A DNA stretch of 64,000 bases from Anolis sagrei (GCF_037176765.1 NC_090021.1:58460953-58524952); one strand, 5' to 3'; positions 1-10,895 are shown, counted from the first letter of the stretch. Numbers and translations: made by a program. The notes: generated from the sequence alone by a model not told the origin.

Positions 1-146
1 ATTCCCCAAGCACAGCTTCCTCTGCCACATATAGTGATCCTGCTGATGTCTTTCCACCCAGAAGTTCAGCAAAAAAAAAAAAAAATTGTGTGGGGACGGT
101 ATTAGCACATTGCTATTACATGTACTTGCAGAGCTTTTTCAAACTG

Positions 147-997
147 TGTTGTTGAAGGATTTTATGGCCAGAATCACTGCGTTCCTGAGACTTTTCCGAG
201 CTGTATGGCCATGTTTTAGAAGCATTCTCTCCTGATGTTTCACCCAGAGGTTGTCAACTAGAGAAGTCAGTCATAGCAGAGCACTTGATGAACTAACTTG
301 GGCACAGCATATTATTTGAGAACACCGAAATGCTGGACCACTCTAGCAACTACCATGTCAGACTACAAAGAGAAGCCATTGAAATCCACAAGCATGTGGA
401 AAATTTTAACAGAAAAGAGGAAACCATGAAAATGAACAAAACCTGGCTACTAGTATTAAAAAAAACCTAAAATCAGGACAGTAAATAAAGAACAACCAGA
501 AAACGGGAATTCCAGACAGGAAACAATCAAGGTCAGCTCACATATCCCAACAAAGCAGTGGTTCTCAACCTGTGTGTCCCCAGGTGTTTTGGCCTACAAC
601 TCCCAGAAATCCCAGCCAGTTTACCAGCTGTTAGGATTTCTGGGAGTTGAAGGCCAAAACATCTGAGGATCCACAGGTTGAGAACCACTGAAAGAAAGGA
701 TTCTCCCAGGCAGGAAGCAGCCAGGCTCTGAAGCTGCAAGGCTATTCAATGCTAATCAAGCTGGCCAATTGCAACATTCACATTTGCCTCAAACAGACAA
801 GAGTCCCGTCCCCCCCCCCCCCTTGGACATTTCACAGATATATAAACCTCACTTGTCTAGTTTCCAACAGACCTCACAACCTCTGAGGATGCCTGCCACA
901 GATGTGGGCAAAAAGTCAGGAGAGAATGCTTCTGGAACATGGCCATAAAGCCTGGAAAATTCAGTGATTCTGGCCATGAAAGCCATCGACAACACAG
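147..997 (+). mobile_element. Penelope-like element (PLE) remnant, host of a hAT MITE
   Basis: The two ends are inverted copies of each other (147-180 against 965-997), as in other copies here. Bases about 300-470 encode a degraded C-terminal tail resembling the region after the GIY-YIG endonuclease of Penelope-like retroelements (ENTEMLDHSSNYHVRL, REAIEIHKH, FNRKEETMKMNKTW). A 135-bp hAT MITE sits inside it at 556-690. The copy is old and broken. Family assignment rests on recognised protein similarity, not on a search. Confidence 0.7.
556..690. mobile_element. hAT-type palindromic MITE (CAGTGGTTCTCAACC family)
   Basis: The 135-bp unit starts CAGTGGTTCTCAACC and ends with its inverse GGTTGAGAACCACTG. 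Its internal halves are also inverted copies. CAG...CTG ends fit hAT transposons. The flanks caacaaag and aaagaaag resemble each other only loosely, so the 8-bp target duplication is not clear here, unlike in sister copies. Confidence 0.75.
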
Positions 998-1106
998 TTT
1001 GATTTGAGCTTGTGACTGAAAACCTGCTTGTTGCTATTAGGATGGTAGATGAGTCAGGCCTAGGTGGAGGCAGAAACCAGATTTAAAGTGGATCCATGCT
1101 CTAGCA

Positions 1107-1898
1107 CAGTGGTTTTCAGCCTGTGGATCCCCTGATGTTTTGGCCTTCAACTCCCAGAAATCCTAACAATTGGTAAACTGGGTTGTTGTAGGTTTTTCCG
1201 GGCTATATGGCCATGTTCTGGAGGCAATTTTTCTCCTGTCATTTCGCCTACATCTATGACAAGCATCCTCAGAGGTAGTGAGGTCTGTTGGAAGTAGGAA
1301 AATGGGTTTATATATCTGTGGAATGACCAGGGTGAGACAAAGGACTTTTGTTTGCTGGGGCTAGCTGTGAATGTTTCAGCTTTTCACCTTGATTAGCATT
1401 CAATGGCTTAGAAGTACCTGGGGGAATCTTTTGTTGAGAGTGATTTTATGTGCCTGTTTGTTTCCCCTCTGTTGTTTTGCTGTTGTAATTTTTGAGTTTT
1501 TTAATACTGGTAGCCAGATTTTGTTCATTTTCATGGTCTCTTCCTTTCTGTTGAAATTGTCCACATGCTTGTGGATTTCAATGGCTTCTCTGTGTAGTCT
1601 GACATGGTGGTTGTGAGAGTGGTCCAGCACTTCTGTGTTCTCAAATATTCTCAATTATATAAACCCATTTTTCCTACTTTCAACAGACCTCACTACCTCT
1701 GAGGATGCTTGCCACAGATGCAGGTGAAACGTCAGGAGAAAAATTGCCTCCAGAACATGGCCATATAGCCTGGAAAAACCTACAACAACCCAGTGATTCC
1801 GGCCATGAAAGCCTTCGACAATACAATTGGTAAACTGGCTGGGATTTCTGGGAGTTGTAGGCCAAAACACCTATGGACCCCCAAATTGAGAACCACTG
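1107..1898. mobile_element. hAT-type MITE split by a PLE insertion
   Basis: Same family as 556-690: starts CAGTGGTTTTCAGCC and ends TTGAGAACCACTG. It is flanked by ctctagca (1099-1106) and ctctagtg (1899-1906), a 6/8 match fitting the 8-bp hAT target duplication. It is interrupted at 1182-1822 by a Penelope-like element. Confidence 0.75.
1182..1822 (-). mobile_element. Penelope-like element nested in a hAT MITE
   Basis: This 641-bp insertion is bounded by a 16-bp direct repeat (1166-1181 and 1823-1838, acaattggtaaactgg). Its ends are long inverted copies of one another. The minus strand at about 1400-1654 reads a PLE C-terminal tail (ENTEVLDHSHNHHVRLHREA, FNRKEETMKMNKIWLPVLKN). This is a short, 5'-truncated copy, younger than the MITE it entered. 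Confidence 0.8.
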
Positions 1899-2392
1899 CT
1901 CTAGTGTGATGAGGCTGAAAGTCTTAGGGAAGCCTGACATTGCAAGCAGCTGCAGTTCAGAACATCAAGGATAGTTACCGGATTCTGGATTGTCCTCTGA
2001 AAGTTGTCCAAAGACATCATGTTTAATTCAGCCTCTGCACAGTAAAAGGTGTGCTTATGTAGCAAGGCTGCAAACAACCTGTGGTAGAAAATAACAGCAA
2101 AAATAAAAATTATGTAAGTAAGTAAAAATTTGAAACAACATAAATGTCAGATACCTATGCATGGGGACAGCACTCCATAACTAGGAAACTGTCAAAGAGA
2201 AGTTCCTGTTCCTCTCAATATTGGAGCCTCATTTTCTTATCTCAGAACATAGACCTGCTTATGGGAAAAGGCAGCCTTTCAGGTAGTCTCAATGCCTTGC
2301 AAGAGTGTTTCTGACTACACACATTGAACTACAAACAAAGGCAAGTAAAATCACTGTGGTTATTTAAAAAATAACACATATTTGGACTTGAT
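1899..2392. other. No gene or clear repeat seen
   Basis: AT-rich sequence with no supported coding exon and no repeat I recognise. Confidence 0.5.
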
Positions 2393-2458
2393 CTTGGACG
2401 TGGAACAATGGCTTCTAAACTACAGGGAAGGAGATTCTCCCTGAACATTAGGAAGAAG
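2393..2458 (+). mobile_element. Short CR1 LINE fragment
   Basis: The piece reading acgtggaacaatggcttc...cctgaacattaggaag matches the segment of CR1 encoding the WNNGFKLQ region, seen again at 17480-17530 and 55380-55410. It is only about 65 bp long and directly abuts a tRNA-like SINE. Confidence 0.6.
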
Positions 2459-2600
2459 GGAGGGCTTTAGCACAGCTGGTAAATCACCAGTTAATGATAA
2501 GATCTACCAACGTAAAGGTTGCCAGTTCGAAGCCCCAGATCAGCATGACCTCCCGACTGTCAGCCCAGCTTACTATTTACCTAAGCAGTTAAAAACAGCT
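2459..2600 (+). mobile_element. tRNA-derived SINE (partial)
   Basis: Contains an A-box-like segment (tagcacagctgg) and a B-box-like segment (gccagttcgaagcc) spaced as in a tRNA gene, followed by a non-tRNA body. It lacks a complete cloverleaf, so it reads as a SINE head rather than a tRNA gene. Confidence 0.55.
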
Positions 2601-2703
2601 TGGATTATATCTAAGAATGCCTTTTGACATTATTCTGGGACTTGTAGTTCGACAAGGTCTTTAGCCTTCTCTGGCAAAGGGGGCTGGTGCAACACCAAAC
2701 TCA

Positions 2704-2921
2704 GGGCGCATCTACACTGTACAGTTAATGCGGTTCGACACAACTTTTACTCTCATGGTGCAATGCTGTGGAATCCTGGGATTCATAGTTTGGCGAGGCG
2801 CCCGACACTCCTAGGCAGAGAAGACCTTGTAAAGTTACAAATCCGGTGATTCCTTAGCTTTGAGCCGTGGCAGTTAGAGCGGGATCGAACTGTTTTAATT
2901 CTCCGGCGTAGATGCATCCCA
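2704..2921. mobile_element. Palindromic MITE, GGGCGCATCTACACTGTA family
   Basis: Starts gggcgcatctacactgta and ends in the degraded inverse cggcgtagatgcatccc. The interior halves (caatgctgtggaatcctggg and the inverse further on) also fold back. The same family is found, disrupted, at 10896-11712. Confidence 0.65.
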
Positions 2922-3010
2922 AGACTCGTGACATCTTTACCTTCCCTAGGAATAGTCCCCAGGTAATAAAATCAGACTAAATTTGGAGCTTTTGCGAGGA
3001 TTTCTCTTAC

Positions 3011-3330
3011 CTTTTAACACAAAACAAGAGCTTTAGGCGGGGATCCAAAAAAGGCTCTCCTCCCTCGCCTCTTCCCTACTCGGCTTCGCCTCTGGAGCCT
3101 GAGCAATGGTTCTTCCGCATTTCCTCGTCCACAGGCTTAAACCCAGTAACGTCATTTGCAAGAGGCGGGCTCTCCTGAATTTAAAGGGACAGCGTCACAT
3201 TAGCAGGCGTGGCCTGGACTGGACTCAATGTCCCCTGGAATCCATGATGCTTGAATTCCCAATGGCATTGGCCAGCGTTGAAGCCAAGAGTCCTTCCAAG
3301 CACCTTGTAGGATAGGAACATAGCCAAGTA
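3011..3330 (-). promoter_or_regulatory. Candidate minus-strand promoter and non-coding first exon (LGALS8 position)
   Basis: A GC-richer stretch in AT-rich surroundings. It has GC-box-like aggcggg motifs, an AACGTCA CRE-like site near 3147, and on the minus strand a strong splice donor AAAAG|GTAAGA with the exon ending at 3011. No long coding frame is present, which suits a non-coding first exon. In human the gene after EDARADD in this direction is LGALS8, whose first exon is non-coding. The identity is inferred from synteny only. A processed promoter-like repeat or an lncRNA start would look the same. Confidence 0.35.
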
Positions 3331-3636
3331 ATAAACAAACACAAGATGGCAGCAATAAACAGCAGGACTTTAGCAGTAGAGAAAATATCAGGTTTTTTTT
3401 AAATGTAAGAAAACAAAAAGTGATTGAAATTAAAAGTATTTATTGCTTGAGGGAAAGCATGTGAGAGTGAGAAGGAAACTCTCCCTATGGGTGCAGCTGT
3501 TGGAAACCCATCCTGAACCAGTGAAAAGACAAATTCAAATTACTAGTATTTGTTGGTTGGTGGAAAGCCGGCCACATATGGAGTATTATTTTTCAGATTC
3601 ACATCAGAGGCAGGTTCATATATCTGATATTTATCA

Positions 3637-3683
3637 TTAATAATAATAATAATAATAATCATCATCATCATCATCATCATCAT
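3637..3683. repeat. (TAA)n/(ATC)n compound microsatellite
   Basis: About eight TAA units run directly into about nine ATC units. Confidence 0.9.
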
Positions 3684-3771
3684 CTATCTCTGATGTGCCC
3701 AAAAGAGAGGCCTCGTCTACATTGTCACATAATGCAGTCTCAGGATGCTGTTTAACAGCATTGAACTGGAT

Positions 3772-5035
3772 TATATTTATTTATTATTTTATTTAAAACA
3801 TTTATATTCCGCCCTTCTCACCCCGAAGGGGACTCAGAGTGGAGCACAGTAAATACACGGCAAACATTCAGTGCCTGGATACAATACATAAACATTAAAA
3901 AACATTTATCAAAATATTAAAATACACTATTTAAAATAACACCATTTAAAACCATCCTAGCCATCTGCATCAAATCCAATTGGCCCTGTCATCTTTCCTA
4001 TTGCCACTTCATTGCCCTGTCCCGAAAGCTTGGTCCCACCGTCAAGTTTTTACTTTCCTTCTAAAGGACAAGAGGGAGGGGGCCGACCTGATCTCACCAG
4101 GAAGGGAGTTCCATAGCCGGGGAGCAATCACCAAGAAGGCCCTGTCTCTCGTCCCCACCAATCACGCCTGTGACAATGGCGGGATGGAAAGCAGGGCTTC
4201 CCCAGAGGACCTTAATCTCTGTGATGGTTCATAGGGGGAGATGCTTTTGGACAGGTAATTTGGGCCAAGGCCGTTTAGGGCTTTATAGGCCAAAGCCAGC
4301 ATTTTGAATTGTGCCCGGTAGCAAACTGACAGCCAGTGGAGCTGGCATAACATGGGAGTTGTATGCTCCCTGTATGCTGCTCCAGTTATTAACCTGGCTG
4401 CCTCTCGTTGGACTATTTGAAGCTTCCGAGCAGTCTTCAAAGGCAACCCCATGTAGAATGCGTTTCAGTAGTCTATTCTAGATGTAACGAGAGCGTGGAC
4501 CACCGTGGCCAAGTCTGACTTCCAAAGAGCCGCCGCAAACTAGGCTCCTGCGGGAGCAAACCTTGCCAGCACGTCCCTGACGTCATGAGGCTGCGCCTCT
4601 CGCCCCGCCCCTTTCTCCGCCTCTTTTTCCGTGCCAGAGTGGTTTTTCCTTTGCTAGGGCAGCATTGCCAGCGTACTCTCTCAGTTGGCAGAATTCAACT
4701 GAGAGAATATGCTGGCAATGCTGCCCTAGCAAAGGAAAAACCACTCTGGTACGGAGAAAGAGGCGGAGAAAGGGCCGGGCGAGAGGCGGAGTCTCATGAC
4801 GTCAGGGACGTGCTGGCAAGGTTTGCTCCCGCAGGAGCCTAGTTTGCGGCGGCTCTAAGGTATGGGCACAGCTGGCGCACAAGTTTTAATTGTGCGAACG
4901 CTCCCCTGGCCACCGCTGCAACCTGGGATTCCAGGCTCAGTGATGAATCCAGGAGAACTCCCAAGCTGAGAACCTGTGCCTTCAAGGGGAGTGTGACCCT
5001 GTCCATCAGGGACAGGGTCACAGTGTATGTGGCAT
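3772..5035 (-). mobile_element. L2-like LINE 3' end, split by a palindrome
   Basis: On the minus strand the sequence reads the C-terminal end of a non-LTR reverse transcriptase protein ([28 protein letters not shown], the APRLWNSLP-type block) and ends in a 3' UTR with an AAATA-type tail near 3772-3800. The reading is broken. It is split at 4526-4856 by a GC-rich palindrome. Near its right end (about 4990-5019) is a short inverted repeat, gtgaccctgtcc/ggacagggtcac. I assign it to the L2 clade by the APRLWN block and tail; no search was run. Confidence 0.7.
4526..4856. repeat. 331-bp GC-rich near-perfect palindrome with two CRE octamers
   Basis: The left arm 4526-4686 and right arm 4697-4856 are inverse complements with only scattered differences, around a 10-base spacer (ggcagaattc). 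Each arm holds TGACGTCA (4578-4585 and 4797-4804), the full cAMP-response-element octamer, and CpG-rich flanks. It interrupts the L2-like LINE: flanking LINE sequence resumes at aaggtatgggcacagctgg. No clear target duplication of more than about two bases is seen, so the mobile family is unassigned. Confidence 0.9.
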
Positions 5036-5552
5036 AATGTAAAATAAACTACGTGTAGTTCACATTTGATCAGCCCATATGCTGCTTTGTCAGAGAAAGA
5101 AAATATGCCATGCAGGTGAACAGTAAAGAACAAGTAGTTTAGTTTTCTCAATTCAGAACAACGTATGTACAATGTGATCAGTTGCATCAACTCACATAAT
5201 GTCCTTTTATGCGAGATGTAAAATGGCCTTTCTTTCTCCATTTGGATAAACTCCTTCAGCAGCTCATGAAGCAAGAGCACACTCCAAACTTTCTCTCTCG
5301 CTCCCTCTCTCTCTGCTTCTCTGCACCTGTATAAGCCTAAAAAATGTAACAGTAACAAAAAGTCCCAGGCTCAGCTTGCTCCCCAGGCATTGCCTGACCA
5401 ATCAGTTTCATGCATCTTATTTTACAGTTGACACACCCACTCACTGATTCCTTGCATGCTCCAACAGTGTAGACTCATATAATCCAATTCAATGCAGTTA
5501 AACTCCATTCTAAAACGGCATTATATGACAGTGTAGGTGGGCCCCCCAGTGA
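5036..5552. other. No gene; degraded MITE half near the right end
   Basis: No coding signal. The segment 5470-5545 (gactcatataatccaattcaatgcag ... cagtgtaggtgggcccc) is half of the palindromic CACTGCCATATAATCC-type MITE common in this window. Confidence 0.5.
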
Positions 5553-6065
5553 ATATTTATTTATTTATTTATTTATTTATTTAGCACTTTTATATACCGG
5601 TCTTCTCAACCTCTAGAGAGGGACTCAGGCTGGTTTACAACATGATTCAAAAACAGTAGTTTAAAACATCACACCATAAAACACATTAATACATAAAATA
5701 CATTAAAAGCAATCATATAATTACATAATGCCAAGTCATCCAAAAGATATCACAATTCATTACCATCCGTCCGTGTGGCCAGAAGTTCTTGACTCACTCA
5801 TCAAATGCTAAATTCCAGAGCCAAGTTTTCACCAATTTTCTAAAAGTCAGGAGGGAAGGGGCAGTTCTAATCTCAAGTGGGAGAGAGTTCCAGAGCCGAG
5901 GGGCCACCACCGAGAAGGCCCTGTCCCTCGTCACTACCAGACACACCTGCGAGGATGGTGGGACCGAGAGCAGGGCCCCTCCGGAAGATCTTAATAACTT
6001 TGATGGTTCATAGGGGAGAATCCGTTCGGACAGGTAAACTGGGTGAATAATCTTAGGAAACATTA
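5553..6065 (-). mobile_element. L2-like LINE 3' end with (TTTA)n tail
   Basis: The minus strand encodes the same C-terminal block as the 24408 copy ([50 protein letters not shown]), followed by a 3' UTR. It ends in about eight TTTA units at 5553-5585, the LINE's own tail repeat. 5'-truncated. Confidence 0.75.
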
Positions 6066-6100
6066 TACCTTAAGATATCCTGGGCTCAGACTATATAGGA

Positions 6101-6234
6101 CACTGGTTATCAACCTGTGGGTCCCCAGATGTTTTGGTCTTCAACTCCAAAAATCCTAATAGCTAGCAAACTGACTAGGATTTCTGAATGTTGTAGGCCA
6201 AAGCACCTGGGGACCCACAGATTGAGAACCACTG
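6101..6234. mobile_element. hAT-type MITE with 8-bp target duplication
   Basis: A palindromic copy of the CAGTGGTTCTCAACC family. It starts cactggttatcaacc and ends ttgagaaccactg. Flanks atatagga (6093-6100) and atataggg (6235-6242) match 7/8, as expected for hAT. Confidence 0.8.
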
Positions 6235-6512
6235 ATATAGGGCTTGAAATAGTTCTAGCTAATGTAATTCACACTTCCTGGAGTAACATATGGGCTGCAA
6301 CTGCAACAATGTTTCCAAAGATTATATTCATCTCTGAATTTTACTCAAATATTATACACAAAAGTAATATATTTGGGGAAAGTATCAAACAGATATTTGC
6401 ACATTAAGGAAAACTGCATGGAAAAACATATGTATTACATGTATATCACAGAAACACAAAATATTTAGTGATGAATCTTAGCCTCCTTAGACATCTCCTT
6501 ACATATGCCTAT

Positions 6513-6659
6513 GGCCCTTTCTACACTGCCATATAATCCAGATTTCAAAGCAGATAATCCACATTATCTGCTTTGAACTGGATTATATGAGTCTACACTG
6601 CCATATGATCCAGTTCAAAGCAGACAATCTGGATTTTATATGGCAGTGTAGAAGGGGTC
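6513..6659. mobile_element. Palindromic MITE, GGCCC-TTCTACACTGCC family
   Basis: Terminal inverted repeats ggccctttctacactgcc and ggcagtgtagaaggggtc, with the body also made of inverted halves (cagataatcc, gcagacaatctgg). A member of the commonest MITE family in this window. Confidence 0.75.
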
Positions 6660-7063
6660 TAAATGAGTTGTAAGATCTTCAGGGGAGGGCTTTCTCTTGA
6701 GCCATGACCATCATCATAGGCATCTTTGGTGAGAACATGGGAGAGGTCCTTCTCGGTGACTGCTCCCAGGCTCTGTTACCATCTCACACTGGGGTTTTTT
6801 TTGTTCCCAACAGTTCTATATACTATATGTACTTCTGCATCATGAGGCTTTGGAGAGGTAAAGAAATAGCTTGGGTCGTTGAGATGTAAGGCTTTTACCC
6901 AAAATATATCCATTCAAGGAAAACCATCTCTACAGCCATAGATGTTAGAAAGTTTACCTTATGAGAAACAAAAACGAACAGAACATTCCACAGGATGAGC
7001 AATTCCACATTCCACCGTAGATAATAAGCTTAATATCTGCTGTCACAAAGTACTTATACTTTG
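6660..7063. other. No gene or clear repeat seen
   Basis: No coding exon or recognised repeat supported. Confidence 0.5.
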
Positions 7064-7427
7064 TGTTGTCAAAAGTTTTTGTGGCCGGAATCACTGAGTT
7101 GCATAAATAGGGTTGCTGTGAGTTTTCCAGGCTGTAATGACATGTTCCAGAAGCATTCTCTTTTTATGTTTTGCCCACATCTATGTGGGCGAATGGCCTT
7201 GCAAGGTGGCCAATTGCAACATTCACACTTGCTTCAAACAGAACAAGAGTTCTTTTCCCCAACCTGGACAATCCACAGATATATAAACCTCACTTGCCTA
7301 GTTTCCAACAGACCTAACAACCTCTGAGGATGCCTCCCATAGATGTGGCCGAAACGTCAGGAGAGAATGCTTTTGGAACATAGTCATACAGCCCGGAAAA
7401 CTCACAACAACCCTATTTATGCTTTGG
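7064..7427. mobile_element. Penelope-like element, fold-back form
   Basis: Left end (agggttgctgtgagttttcc) and right end (ggaaaactcacaacaaccct) are inverse complements. The interior carries the diagnostic PLE end-sequence blocks seen at 820-960 and 1200-1290 (ccacagatatataaacctc, aacctctgaggatgcc, gaaacgtcaggagagaatgc). No long frame remains. Confidence 0.7.
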
Positions 7428-8210
7428 CTGCTTGCATACACTTATGTGCCTTATTCCAAGCACATTGATTCATAGTAAGAGCACAATAAGCTACATTTTT
7501 GTAGTATAACTCCTAGAAAGCCCTAGTGAGCATGAGGGGATTCTGGAAGCTGCAGTCTCCAAAACTAACATTCCCAAGCTTTGGGTTTCTGGTTACGCTT
7601 GACAAAAGTTATACAACACTGCATTAAACAGGAGGCAGCATGCACAAAAATTAGGCATATAGTTGCCCAGAGTTTGTGCAATCACCCTTTGGCAAGCCTT
7701 TATTTGTAAAATTTCCCAGTACCCATGCTGACGCCAGTAGTCCAATTTGAAGAATTTGCACATGAACTAGTAGAGTGTCCCCATGCAGTGGTAAGGCTGC
7801 ACTGAAGTATGCAGTTTTGCAGGGAGATGACTTCAAAATAGATTGCAAATGGTAAAAAGAATATTCTTTTTTAAAAGATGGTATTTCGCTGTCTTCAGGA
7901 GATTGCCTCCAAAAGCAGCAAATGCTGGGGCTCAGCAACACTTCCCTTCAGAGATATTTCCTTGAGAGATCTCTGAATGCTCACTTTTATTAAAGGTGAA
8001 AAGTTTGCATGCCACCTGCCTGGCCTGTACTCTTTAAAGTAGAAGTTGCCATCGGCTGAGTCTGAGTTGATGATCTCAATGTCATTGCTGAGCTAAGATT
8101 CAACTGCAGCAAATTATTCTTCTTCATTTCAGGAAACAAAATTTTTGTGTTGTCCCTAATGATTTGAGATGCTGATGAAAATAATACAGGAAGTCATTGT
8201 TATTCTGCAG
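7428..8210. other. No gene or clear repeat seen
   Basis: AT-rich intergenic sequence. A 96-residue open frame at 7651-7941 on the minus strand has no recognisable similarity. Confidence 0.5.
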
Positions 8211-9122
8211 GTGGATCTACACTGCCATATAATCCACTTTCAGAATGCAGACTAACTGCAATGAATTATATGAGCCTACACTGCCATATAACCCAGGTCA
8301 ATGCCTCCACTGGTTATTTGTTATGTATATAATTCAGATTGCTTACTGTATTGTATATGTATGTATTGGTAAGCAGTTTTTTACTCTTTGTTGTAGGAGG
8401 AGCTGCAGATCATATGATCAGAACAGGGTTTGTTCAGGACTCAGACTCCATTTTAGAAACAGTACGGAAACAGACTTCAGTAGGAACCGTTTGCCTTTAG
8501 ACTTCAGTAGGAACTGTATGCTTTCAGATGCCAGTAGAAACAGTACAGTTTAGACTCCATTGGGCTTTCAGACTAGACAGAGACTCTAATAGACGCTCAA
8601 AACTGTGGACTATTGATTCCTTGAAAGATGCCCTGTGTTACCTACACAGATAACCTATTTCAAATCCTATTTGTAACTGGACTGATAAGCAAAGTACCTG
8701 TATACTGAATACATGAAGTTTGTGAGAAACCAACTATGTTACTTTTAAAGAAGTCTGCTTATTTTTGTCTCTCAAAAGCATGATTGAAAGGCAAATATAC
8801 TTTAAGGGAGGGTAGATGTTTTGGGGCAACTAGTAAAAGAACACTTCTGAAACTCTGCTATATATGTGTGTCTGTTTTGTACATTGGCATATCTTTGTCC
8901 CTAACAGTTCAAAGACATACCTAGGCACATCCGTTTAACAGCTGAGTAACCTAATTGCCTTGCATGAATGCCATTTTCCCTAAAGGTCATGGCATAATTT
9001 TTTCAAAAAGGTTATGATTTCTAACAAGGTCATGCTTTCCCAATGTTCATAAAATCTCCATTTTGCAAAAAATGCAGTTAACCTGCATTCAGAAATTGGA
9101 TTATATGGCAGTGTAAATGGAA
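8211..9122. mobile_element. Palindromic MITE split by a 766-bp insertion
   Basis: Segments 8211-8304 (gatctacactgccatataatcc ...) and 9071-9122 (aatgcagttaacctgcattc ... ggcagtgtaaatgg) together form one MITE of the CACTGCCATATAATCC family. The interruption is at 8305-9070. Confidence 0.65.
8305..9070. mobile_element. Unclassified 766-bp insertion with internal tandem repeats
   Basis: The boundaries are set by the interrupted MITE and by a 5-bp direct repeat, aatgc, at 8300-8304 and 9071-9075. Inside, at about 8467-8550, there are three to four diverged 26-27-bp tandem units based on agacttcagtaggaac. I see no terminal inverted repeats, no TG...CA ends, no poly-A tail and no coding region, so neither an LTR, a SINE nor a MITE assignment is supported. 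Possibly a non-autonomous element of an unfamiliar type. Confidence 0.55.
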
Positions 9123-9125
9123 CAT

Positions 9126-9129
9126 GCAG

Positions 9130-9163
<34 letters not shown>

Positions 9164-9235
9164 CTTTATTTATACCCCAGTTTTCTCTCCACAAAGGAGA
9201 CTAATTTCTGAAAACAAAAGGTTAAAGATAACATT
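9126..9235 (-). mobile_element. L2-like LINE 3' tail with (GTT)n
   Basis: About twelve GTT units at 9129-9163 precede tttatttataccccag ttttctctcc, the reverse of the short 3' end of L2-like elements also seen at 20468 and 48768. Confidence 0.55.
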
Positions 9236-10895
9236 TTGCATTACTACAATTCATCAGTAGATGGGGCAAGAGATCTGAGATTTCCAGGATGAAACCTATG
9301 TCGTTAAATTCAGGAGGATTTAACAGATAAGGAACATGCTTAGGATGGCAGGTCTATTAATTACATTTCAAATCTTGTGCCAAAATAATATATTTAGTTA
9401 AAACATGTGCAGGTTAATTTCTATGTTGTTCTATTTATGAAGAAATACATACAATCAACTTAAGTCATTTATCATAACGTTTCTATCTTTGTTATCTGTA
9501 TATTTAGCAGAAAGAGATTAGTGATTACCCTGGATTTTGATATCTTTAATTCTCTGTTTACCATGTTGATTATTCTGATCATCACAGATTATTTTGACTT
9601 GCAAGTCATATGGAAGAACAAAGCAATTTCTACATTTCTTTCCATGTTTCTGTTTTTTAGTGAAAGAAATGCTGATGCAAACAAAATAATTTTAATGGAA
9701 AGGATGGCATTCTATAGGATCTGTCAGATAAAATTGGGGTGTCACATTTTTTCACATTTAGTTACAAATCCAACAGAATTGCGGTTATGGAAGAGATTTG
9801 CGACAGATTTTCTGTAACACAAGCTTTTGGTGAAAATAAAATTTTCTTCAAAATTCTACCTATTTCAATGTATTTTTGGGTGCTGCATTTGAAAAACCAC
9901 AATTAAAATGTCATATCACATAATTTTTCTTTCACAGATTTCATTACTAATTTGATTTAGTCATATCTTACAATCGAGAAACATCAAGGGAAGTTGTGAA
10001 AAAACTGTACATGATGGAAGTTGTGAAAAAACTGTACATGATTAAACTGTACATTGTAGGCTGAACATGATGGAGGAAATCTGAAGTACTTTTGGGATTT
10101 AGAACATCACATTCCTATAACACCAGCATACATTACAAAAAAGCTTTTATGACCCCCAATCTGTGTAATTGTCGTTAGTTACAGAATTAATTACAGTAAT
10201 TACAGTCCCGAATTCAAGTCATAAAACTCAAGTTAAAAAATAGAAATAGAGCCAGAGCTGGAAAATAATCATGGGAAAATGTGGGGTATAAATAAAGAGA
10301 TTTGTTGGTTGAGCACAATTTCACAGAGCTGACAAATGGTTGCAGACTGGATGTTCTTGACAATCACAGAAAGGGAAAGATTCCCATGATCACTCAGGTT
10401 TTTCTCTTTTATTGAAAGTGGGTGCAGATTCCCCCATGCAGGCTGCTTTGAACCATAAGTGCCAATGCATCTTAAATTAAGACTACTTTGAGCACAGTGG
10501 GAAAACATCAGGCTATACATGACAAATCTGCCCTCCTGGGTTTCTCCAGATGACCACAACCCATTTTTCCATTAATCATTGTTGGTGGTTTCTAAACAAG
10601 TTGTTTCTCATTCTAAAATGTTGACAATTATTAAAACATACTGACATTGCTTATTTTATTTTATTTTTAAAAATTTCCATCCAGTGGCACCAAATATGGC
10701 CAAATAAATTATATGGAATGGAATTTGTCCTTAGTCTAAAACAGATGCACCACTTTGGTCTAGGGCAGGGGCTGGCAATCACCAGCATTTAAAGGTGAAC
10801 CCTGGAGTACTGCATCCACATCACTTTCCCTAATGACCCCACCCCCACCACAAAAGTGAGAGACCAAACTTTATTTCCTTAGAATAGCTGTCAAT
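9236..10895. other. Intergenic, no gene seen; one 27-bp tandem duplication
   Basis: No supported exon. At 9989-10042 a 27-bp unit (ggaagttgtgaaaaaactgt...) is present twice in tandem and identical, with a partial third copy of its end. Open frames at 9521-9817 and 10269-10559 show no recognisable similarity. Confidence 0.5.

Noticed and set aside
2459-2600. tRNA gene (also the SINE heads at 11366, 40254, 46684, 63474)
   Set aside because: A and B boxes are present but no complete cloverleaf; all continue into SINE bodies.
4855-5358. 167-residue minus-strand frame
   Set aside because: No similarity, and it runs from the L2-like LINE into unrelated sequence; chance frame.
8305-9070. Solo LTR
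   Set aside because: The 5-bp flanking repeat would fit, but the ends are not TG...CA and no promoter or poly(A) layout is convincing.
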